Shown one piece after another: positions 56,386-64,000 of a stretch of DNA of 64,000 nt. How positions within the stretch are numbered: position 1 is the first letter of the stretch; the number at the start of each line of letters is the position of its first letter. The notes below the pieces were generated by a model. It ran no database searches, was not told the DNA's origin, and worked only from the letters and a program-made list of their open reading frames with translations. A program made the position numbers and the translations under genes. Source of the stretch: Porphyra umbilicalis (taxonomy: Eukaryota > Rhodophyta > Bangiophyceae > Bangiales > Bangiaceae); NCBI GenBank assembly GCA_002049455.2, contig KV918781.1, positions 248,001 to 312,000 on the forward strand, read 5' to 3'.

Positions 56386-57261
56386 CTCTCAGCGAAGCAG
56401 TCGGGCAGCCGTCTGTCGGCCGCATCAGGCGGACCGTCTGCGCATCGTGGGCAGACACGTGCGTGAGCGGGGCGTGAAGAGGCGGTTGGCAGCCAGCTGT
56501 CGCCCGGTGGCCGAGCCCTACAGGCGGCGTGGCGAGCTACGCTGTGGCTCTGTGGCAGTGGCACGTCTCACGATACTCAGATTTGTGGTCTTGGGGCAGT
56601 GCCCCGACGCGTGGGTCCGTTTCTGGACCCCTGTTGCGCAGCGCGGGCGGTGCCCTGCAGCCCACAGGCGGTGGCCCGCTGTCGGAGGTGTCAGTATGGG
56701 AGGCGTGGGCCACGCTACCCGCGTGCGGGGCGGCCGCCGGGCGCCACTCGCCGCAGGGCGGGCGGGCCCGGGAGGCATCCAGTCTGTTGCCCGCCCCTCT
56801 AGGTACCGTTTCGGCGGACCTGCAGCACTGTCCGCGCGCGCGTGTCCGCCGCCTGACCGATTCCTGCCCAGCGAGGCTCAGGCCCATGGGACACGCAGGC
56901 TGTTGTCCCCCACTCTCACAGACGAATGTGGGGTCCTGGCGCAGCCCGCGCGCTGATCCGCTTTTCGACGCATTGCTGCGGGGCGTAGGCCGACCCGGCC
57001 GGCACGCAGGTTGTGGTCCGCAGCCACACACAGCGATTTGAGGGACCGCTCGCAGTGTTCTCGCGCGCTCGTGGGCTCCTGACGCATTGCGTGCGTGGCG
57101 TCCTCGGGCGGCCCTGGCGGCCTCCCGCTGGTGCCAGCGCTCGTGTGGCGCCCTGCCCCCACCCCGGGCCTCCCCTCCCGTGGGGCGCCACCGCTCTCGC
57201 GCCTTCTTTATCCCGCGCAAACCGTGTACCCCGACTGTTACGACCTCCCCGCCCTCCGACC

Positions 57262-58403
57262 ATGACGCGCGGGAAGAGTGCCAACGACTCTCGGAGGCGA
57301 CGCGCCCAACGCAACCGTAACGCCCCCCTCCTCCCGCCCTCCCCTCCCTGTACCTGCGAGGGCCCCTGTGACCATCTCAACGTGCATGCTCCCACCCCTC
57401 CTCCCCCTCCACCTCCCATGCCACACGCGAGGCAGGGGGGACCGCCTCCCCCCCCGGCTTTGGCGACGGCAACGATGGAGGGCGGCCGCATCGACTTAAG
57501 CGGCCGCGGTCCGTCTATGGTCGTGACCGTGGACGTGGCGACCCTGAGGACCCCGACCAACAACGGCGCGCGATTCGACCCCGCGGAGCTTGGGACCTGG
57601 ACGGTGGGCATCGTGCCCCCCCTGACCCGGTGTGCCGACCTCTCCCTCCTGGTGGTGGACGCGGCCGGCCGCCTTTTAGCCCTCCTCGACGCCCAGCCGG
57701 TTTCCCATCTGGCCCGCCACGCCCGCCGCCGAGGCGGTCGCTGGGTCCCCCCCCTGGCCCGCCAAGAGGTCGCCCTGACCCGCCGAGGGGCGGCAATTTC
57801 TTCCGTCCGTGTAGTCCGCCGCGCCGTCCGCCGGGCCCTCCTGGCCCGACCGGGCGCCACCCGTCCCCGCCTCGGGGTGGTAACTACCGCCTCCCGTGGA
57901 CCTCGCCGCGCCGGCCGCCGGGCCCTTTTGGCCCGCCCGGACGCTACCCGTCCCCGCCTGGGGGTTCCGACAATCACTGCCCCTGGAGCCCGCATAGTCG
58001 TTCCCCGCGGCCCCCTTCTGGTCCTCCGTGCTTCTCGTCGCATCCGGGGTGGTACGAGGACGCCCCGCCGTCGTCACACGCTGCACGCCCTTCGACCGTT
58101 TATCTGGCGCCTGGCTCGCAGTCATCCTGGCGGGGCGACCCCGGCGCGCTTCATCCAGCGCGGCAAGGGTACGAGTGGGTGCTGACGCACACGTCGTCGC
58201 GGAACACCTCCGCGCCTTGGACCTGGTTGCCTGCGCCGCCGCAGCAGTTGCCGCAGCAGACGCCGCAGGACCTCGGGAGCTTTCCCCTGTACGCGGTGCA
58301 GGGGCCTCAAGCCCCCCCCCCTCCGGCCTCTCAACTAGTCCCTGTGGCCCGACAGACTCCACGCGTGGTCCCTTTCTTCCCGCCGCAGCCCTACCTGCAG
58401 TAG
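57262..58403 (+). CDS. N-terminal Pro/Gly-rich part of the Harbinger 2 Myb-like gene
   Basis: Starts MTRGKSANDSRRRRAQRNR with a CTCEGPC cluster, like the Harbinger 1 gene. The low-complexity part is open in two overlapping plus-strand frames: one to 58185, the other, reading PPRGGNYRLPWTSPRRPP-type blocks, to 58403. A frame change or intron is therefore needed to reach the Myb domain. The corresponding Harbinger 1 part is Gly-rich instead of Pro-rich. Confidence 0.45.
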
Positions 58404-58423
58404 CCTACGCTCTTCCCAAGAAC

Positions 58424-59611
58424 ATGGGGTCGAGTTTGGGGTGGACGGATGACGACCGCGTCCCTCTCTGCGAGGCCTACCTGCTTGTGTCTACCGACGC
58501 TGTTCACGGGACGAGTCGGAGCAAGGACGATCTGTGAGCCGCGGTGCATAAGGTGTGGGATGACAAGGTGCACAAGAAGGGGCCCATGCGCGTGGCGCGT
58601 AACGCAAGTGCCCTCGAGAAGCAGTTTAAGCGGATCCGCACGGGTGTGAGTACTTTCACATCGCACTACCTGGCTGTGAAGGCGATGCCAACGACCGGCA
58701 ACCTCACGGAGGAGGACATCATCAGCGGTGCCGTTGCTCGCTACTGCTCGCTAGACGTGTACGACGCTATCCGCACTGACCGCGAGAAGGACAAGCGACA
58801 GGACTCGACGCGCAAGCGAAAGGCGAAGCTGGCGCACTGCAAGTGGGTGGCTTGCTGGCGGGTGCTCCGGCAGAGCGACAAGTTTAGCGGCGCCGCCAAC
58901 CTGGCGATCTCCGGGACGGACGTCGATACCACGTCGGAAGACGAGACCGGCAGCGGGAGCGGCGGCGGCGTCAACCAAAGCAATGGCGGTTTCCAACGGC
59001 GCCCTGGTGGCGTCAAGGCCGTCAAAGCGGCGCGCCTCGAGGACATGCAGTATGAGAAGCAGGTGCAGGCGAGCACGGACGCGCTGGCCAAGCTGACCGC
59101 GGCGCAACACGAGCGCACCGCCCTTTGCTTTTTCGAGTCGCCATCAATGCGAAACACGCCCGAGGCGGCACGCTACCGCAAAGCCGTCGTCAACAAGATG
59201 CTGCAGAGCGCCGGTTTATCAGTGGGGTCGACTAGTGGTGCGGGGGGGGCTGCGGGTGTGGACGAGTCTGTGGACGGGCTGAACGGCGGCGTGGCCGGCC
59301 TCGGTGTGCGCGACTCGTCGCTCACGGCGCCGCCAGGTGCCAGCCCTGCCGCCGGAGCACCGGCGCCGCCGGCGCGTGGAGCCCCGGCGGCGCCCGGCAC
59401 AGCTGCAGCAGCAGCTGTGTCTGCACCGGCGGCGCGGGCGGCGACTGGCCCGGCGGAGCGTCCAGGACGACGCGCATCTGTGGCTGGCCGCAAAGCGCAG
59501 GCCTCCAAGGAGCAGGCAGCGAAGACTGTCCTCGTTCGCAAGCTGCGGACCACGCGCGATCTCGACGACAGCGACGAGGGCAGCACCACCGACAGCACTG
59601 AGGCCGTGTAG
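58424..59611 (+). CDS. Harbinger 2 Myb/SANT-like protein (internal stop)
   Basis: The SANT-like domain starts LGWTDDDRVPLCEAYLLVST. A TGA at 58535-58537 interrupts it where Harbinger 1 has the Trp of FWAEV, so TGG to TGA is the likely change. The same frame continues with VHKVWDDKV, SHYLAVKAMPTTGNL, a basic stretch, CWRVLRQSDKFSGAA, NTPEAARYRKAVVNKML and a Pro/Ala-rich end, all matching Harbinger 1 block by block. By analogy it would bind transposon DNA and the transposase. Confidence 0.8.
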
Positions 59612-59665
59612 ATACTGTACTGTGTATTGCGAGTGCGCATATATGTTAGTTGATAGTTGCAGCAA

Positions 59666-59702
59666 TGGTTTTTTTTCCCCACTCGGCAGGGTTTTTTTTT
59701 CC
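59666..59702 (+). terminator. U-tract 3'-end motif of the Harbinger 2 Myb-like gene
   Basis: ATGG, T8, CCCC, ACTCGGCAGGG, T9, CC, about 55 bp after the stop. The same design as in Harbinger 1. Confidence 0.5.
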
Positions 59703-60458
59703 TACCTACTTTGCAGTTCTCGTGCGCTTAACCAGTTCTTCACTCTCTTGTCCGGCGTGGCGGAAGCTGGTGTATCAGCTCCACCAGGGAACGAACAAAA
59801 CAGGCGCCTCCTGCGTCTGCAGCAAAGGGCACGGCGACACAATCGCAGCTTTCGTCGCCATCAGACAATACCGCCCCCTATCACAACTAACTGTTCGTCC
59901 ACCCTACCCGCCAGACTTCATCCCCCAACACACATCCCCCACACCCCCACCCAAACAAAAAAACAGCACCCCTCTCGCACGCGCGGGGAGAACAGGGCGA
60001 GAAAGCCGGGGGCAGGGCCGGTCGGGCATGGGGGGCGGCCGCAGCAGGAGCCAGCGCGCGGAGTGGCCGGCGCACGCCCACAGCGAGCGCAAAACGAGAA
60101 GGCGCACCGCCAGGGAGCGCGCGCGAGTGCATCTGGGCACCGCACTGCGACAAAGCACGCGCGTGCGGCACGGGGCGGCGGACCAGGAGAGAGCACGCGT
60201 GTGCGGCGGATGTCGGCGCGCCGCGAGGGAGCGCGCGCGCGAGGAACAGGGCGGCGCGCCGCGAGGGAGCACGCGTGCGGGCCAGTGCGGCGTGGACGCG
60301 GCGGCTTGGCGGCCGCGCGGGCGGAGAGGGCGACGGGGTGTCCACGCAGGCCCCTGCCAAAGCTGAGCTCCAGCCACGCACTCGGCCGGTCACGCCAGTT
60401 CTGACCGTGGCGCTATCGACTTTGGCTATCTGTTTCACGTCAATAGACAACAAAATAA
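59703..60458. other. spacer between the Harbinger 2 genes
   Basis: It holds GC-rich, Arg-codon-like repeats (GCGCGCGAG, GGAGCACGCGTG words, about 60080-60290) without a clear tandem period. Unlike Harbinger 1 there is no 145-bp array. No gene is supported. Confidence 0.4.
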
Positions 60459-60500
60459 TGGAAAAAAAAAAACCCTGGCCAACGGGGGAAAAAAAACCAT
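60459..60500 (-). terminator. U-tract 3'-end motif of the Harbinger 2 transposase
   Basis: Minus strand: ATGG, T8, CCCCC, GTTGGCCAGGG, T11, CC. It lies about 20 bp after the transposase stop. Confidence 0.5.
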
Positions 60501-60521
60501 TGTATGGCACCTGCTGTCACT

Positions 60522-62056
60522 CTACGAAAGGTACGGGGCCAATAAGTCACCGCGGTCGTTCCACACATGCGCGGTGAGGTCAGCACGAAGTTGGTCGTGC
60601 TCAGCAACATTGCGGGTCTCGCCCCAGGCGTCAAAGACGGCGGCCATGCCGCCCGCTGGCGGCTGCTCGACAGGGTTGATGTGGAGGGGCGCGTTGGCGC
60701 CGGCGTGTGCGCCGCCAGGTGCAGCTTCCCCGGCGGCGGCACCCGACCCGACGTCCGCTCCACCACCATGTCCACTGCCGCCACCGCCAGCTGGCCCTCC
60801 ATCAGGTCCGTTGCCGTCGTCACTTCCAGATCCCTCGTCGTCACCATCCACACCATCAGCACCCCCCCCCCGTTAGGTTCCTCTGCGCGTCTGCGGCGGC
60901 TCAAAAAGCCCTCGCGGCGGCTCTCAACACACATGTTGTGCAGTATGCAGATCGCCTTGAAGGTTAGGACCAGCATCTTAACCGACCGATAGCGCCCAGG
61001 GTGGAGCGCGATGCGGAAGCATTGCATCAGGACACCAAAAAGGCGCTCCACGTCCTTGCGGACCGCCTCCTGCAGGCGGTTAAAGACCTTTTGCTCCTCA
61101 GTGGAGGGCATAGGGTGCGGGGACATGAGGAAGGCATATCGCGGGTAAATGCCATCCACCAGGTAGTACGGCAGCGTGCGACTTGTCCCGTTCAGCGTGT
61201 AGGACTGGTTGCGAGGCGGCCACCGGCCTGCCGTCACGTCGAGGTAGAGGGGGGACTGGTGCATCACGTTGATGTCGTTGAGGCACCCAGGTACGCCGAC
61301 AAACAGGTGCCAAATCCACAGGTCCTCGTCGCACACAGCCTCCACAACGATGCCGCGCGAGCCCTTTCGGGTCTGGTAGCTGCCCGCCATACCTCTGGGA
61401 CACTGGTGCCACGCCCAGTGACTGCAATCAAGCGAGCCCATGCACCCGGGGAAGCCACGCTCCGCGTTCCGGTCCAGGATCGTCTTCAGCTCCGCGTCGT
61501 TGGGCCGCCGCAGGTAGGTAGACTCCCACTTAGACACGATGCATACCACCAAACACTTGACCGAAAGGAGGATGGTTGAACGGGAAAGCCGCACGTACTC
61601 GTCGGCGCGGTCTGCCGCCTCCCCATACGCGAGCACACGAAAAGCAGCAACCACCTTTTGTAGAGGGTGCGCCTGCGGTCGGCCCGTAGCGTTGATACGC
61701 CGCCGGAAGAAGGGGGTGTCCTTGACCTCCGAATAGACGCGCCGGAACACAGCACGCGGGACGCGAAAACGCGTCTCAAAGTCGTGCTCATTGTAGACAG
61801 GGTCTTGTCCATCGACTCCAAAGTAATCTCGCACAATGTTGTTCAGCCCGACATCAAAGTCCCGCTGCTTGTTGGGCCGACGTCCAGGAAGGGAGCCACG
61901 GTAGCGGCCACGTCGGCGCATACGCAACGCAGTCGCACGCATCCGCAGCGCCAATACCGCCGCCACATGCGCGTGCACAGCGGCGCAAATGTCCGCGCCG
62001 TCGTCCTCAGACAGTAGCACGGCAATCGGGCACGGCTCGTCCTCGTGGGGCTCCAT
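60522..62056 (-). CDS. PIF/Harbinger DDE transposase (Harbinger 2), frameshift at a C run
   Basis: Same protein as in Harbinger 1: RRPNKQRDF region, catalytic Asp in MGSLDCSHWAW, Asp in GCLNDINVMH, Glu in RKDVERLFGV. The ATG at 62056 is preferred over an upstream in-frame ATG (62146) because it aligns with the Harbinger 1 start. The frame breaks at a run of ten C (plus strand, 60862-60871). After the run a second frame carries the acidic Gly-rich linker and the conserved end HDQLRADLTAHVWNDRG, LLAPY, stopping at 60522. A homopolymer error or a real one-base slip are both possible. Confidence 0.88.
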
Positions 62057-62146
62057 GCCCCCGGGCAAACGCGCCGAACAGCTGGTGGCGAGAGCACCGG
62101 GGCGACGTCGACGGTGATGGCCACGCGCGGACGCCGGTGGCGGCAA

Positions 62147-63219
62147 GCGTCGCGGGGGAGTGGCCGCAAAGGATGATGGTTGTGGCAGCCGTTGGGAGCT
62201 AGACGTGGTGCTCTAGAAATAAAAGTGGGAGTGCAGGTGAAGGGAACATGCAGGAAAGGAGATGGTGCGCGGGTCGTGCTTCTCAAACCGAGGGCGGTGA
62301 CATGGGCAACGGACGAGGCCAAGAGATCATGCAGGAAGAGGGCGAAGGACGGGACCGGGGACGCGGGTGGTGATGCGGGCCGCTCGTGTCGAAACCGTGG
62401 GCGTGACGTCGACGGGTCCGGTGCGTGGCGCGCCGCGGCACGCCGGGCAGCCGGACCGACCCCCCCCCCCCCGCACAAAAGCCTCCATGCGCGACGATGG
62501 TCCACTGGTGCCCCCAGAAACGCTGCGTGGGGGACCCACCTGGGGCCTCGACCCCGCCGACCCCCCCCACCCCTCTCTAAACACGCCGTGGGCGGTGTCG
62601 GACCATCACCCGCCCCAGGCGCCCCGATCTGGTCGGCCGACCACCCTCCCCCTCTCCTATCGCTCTGTGACGGTGGCGGGCTGGCCAGCTCAGCCGATCA
62701 CCCGCCCAGTCGCAACCCGCGTGGCGCACAAGGACCCTCTCGATGATTTGATCACGGGACACCAAAACTCTGCTCTGTTGACCAGGCCCAGTGGACGATA
62801 TTTGTTGGTCGGCTCTCGCGTGCCGAGGTCCACGCCATTGCTGTTGTTTGCAGATCTTTGCTATAAAGTTTCAAAAGTGGTCAGGGGCGTGCCCTAACAC
62901 GTTTTGCTCTAATCCGATACAAATTGATATATATGTGGATTCGATTGGCCAATGGGAACACGGACAGCGTTGGGGCCGACTACGGACCTACCCCATTTTG
63001 CCTCGCGATTGGGGTAGGTCCGCCACCCGTCCCATTTCTGTGCTTCGGAGTTGATTCGTACTTGCAGGATTCCGTCATGAGTATGGGAGACCCGATTGGG
63101 GTCGATCACATGGACAGAGAAGCCGACTGGCCCCATATCCTTAATAAACAGACACGTTTCTGCAACGTGGCGCTACGTGTAACGAATATGAGATGGGGCC
63201 GACGTTGCTGGGATTGCTC
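62147..63219. other. Harbinger 2 right terminal region
   Basis: Non-coding between transposase start and right TIR. It includes a C run (62460-62471) and a hairpin GGACCTACCCCA...TGGGGTAGGTCC (about 62983-63020). Confidence 0.5.
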
Positions 63220-63222
63220 AAG

Positions 63223-63896
63223 GGGCCGTGCGGAACCCCCAACGGCAAACGGATGTCGAGTGGGGCCGTGTAGGCCTCGACCACACATATCCGTGGGGAT
63301 GAAGCTGTGTCAGGCACACGTGACGTGCTGGTTCCGTGCCGGCAGAGACTTTCATTTGAGAGCGGTGGCGCCCCCAGAGTAAGGAGTGCGCAACGTCGTC
63401 TTTGTGGGCTTCACGGCTTGCCACAAGTGTGAGCCAAGCGCCTCACGGAGTCGGTCACGAGAGAGGCACTCAGGCATGGTAGCAACGACAGATTGGAGGG
63501 CTCGCGCGGGGGTGCGCCAGTGCCCACATGGAAGGTCACATAGGGGGCTGTTGACGACCCGCTACGCATGCTGCTCCATCGGCAAGCCAAACATGCGAAG
63601 CTGCACCTTCCTATGAGCCAGGTGTCAAAGACTGGGTCGACAGGTGACCCAGAAGGTGTCGGGACACTGATTCTATGTTTCACATGCGCCCACAGGAGCC
63701 TTGGCGCTGCGCCGTGATGGCGTCACTAGCGAGTCGTGCCCGCTGGTACGTTGGGCTAACCGTGGATCATTTTCAGGGAAGACACGCCCGCCCGACGGCT
63801 CAACGTTGTGCGCGTGTTGCGCGCGCCTCTGGCCCCGCGCACCAATCCACTCTCGTCGGGCAGGCGCGAAACACATGTCGCGTTTCACGTCCCAGC
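63223..63896. other. right flank without a supported gene
   Basis: Ordinary composition. Short frames on both strands show no recognisable motif. Confidence 0.4.
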
Positions 63897-64000
63897 ATGC
63901 AGCGCCTCGTGGCTCATGCGGCCGCCTTGGGCAATGCCGTGCGTGCCGTGGCCGCGAGTGGGAGCCCTTTTGCCAACGGCTGCCACAGTTGGCAACGATG
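63897..64000 (+). CDS. possible start of a gene, cut by the window edge
   Basis: ATG at 63897 opens a frame to the edge (MQRLVAHAAALGNAVRAVAA...), Ala-rich and amphipathic as in organelle-targeting peptides. Only 34 codons are visible; an alternative frame from the ATG at 63875 is also open. Confidence 0.2.
   Translation, partial: MQRLVAHAAALGNAVRAVAASGSPFANGCHSWQR

Larger units (their letters stand above)
54381..63219. mobile_element. PIF/Harbinger DNA transposon 2, 8.8 kb
   Basis: TIRs GAGCAATCCCAGCAACGTCG (left, 54381) and the same read inward from 63219 differ at few of about 27 bases and resemble those of Harbinger 1. The left flank is TAA but the right flank is AAG, so the 3-bp duplication is not intact. 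Gene layout equals Harbinger 1: Myb/SANT-like gene on plus, DDE transposase on minus, converging. Two MITEs (55164-55791 and about 55946-56385) lie in its left part. Both genes carry lesions, so this copy is probably inactive. Confidence 0.88.

Overview
The window looks like nuclear DNA of a GC-rich eukaryote with few introns. Two probable host genes are recognisable: a U2 snRNP A' protein (plus strand, about 43 kb) and a secreted protein with a Hedgehog-type Hint (Hog) domain (plus strand, about 48 kb). A Hog-domain gene without a Hedgehog signalling domain, long G/C homopolymers, and Ty1/copia, Ty3/gypsy, hAT and PIF/Harbinger elements together fit a red alga of the Porphyra/Pyropia type. 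That assignment is inference; no rRNA or organelle marker is present.

About two thirds of the window is nested transposable elements, and most borders can be placed from target-site duplications (TSDs). Left edge to 3.66 kb: the 5' part of a Ty3/gypsy element (B, minus strand) carrying a 956-bp hAT-type MITE. 3713-29570: one Ty3/gypsy element (A, minus strand, TSD GCTGA) swollen to 25.9 kb by four insertions. These are a Ty1/copia element (4573-9530, TSD CCGGC), a second copy of the 956-bp MITE (10275-11230), an 8.4-kb hAT element with its own transposase (16198-24597, TSD CTTCCAGC) inside the reverse transcriptase region, and a 1.4-kb DNA transposon (27880-29294) inside the 5' LTR. Element A has an unusual layout: a long open reading frame on the opposite strand lies between pol and the 3' LTR.

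30214-40355: a non-autonomous hAT-type element (TSD CTCTCTGT) split by a 9.4-kb PIF/Harbinger transposon (30784-40158, TSD TTA). The Harbinger carries a Myb/SANT-like gene and a DDE transposase facing each other, separated by a 145-bp tandem array. A second Harbinger of the same design (54381-63219) ends the window. In both, all four converging genes end in the same U-tract/C-tract/G-tract/U-tract motif just after the stop codon.

40.4-54.4 kb is the host-like part: very GC-rich spacers with G runs and GGC repeats, the U2A' gene (frame changes at a long G run), the Hog gene, several MITEs and foldbacks, a 3 x 139-bp tandem array and a perfect 64-bp inverted repeat. Long open frames in the GC-rich spacers occur on both strands at once and are treated as compositional artefacts.
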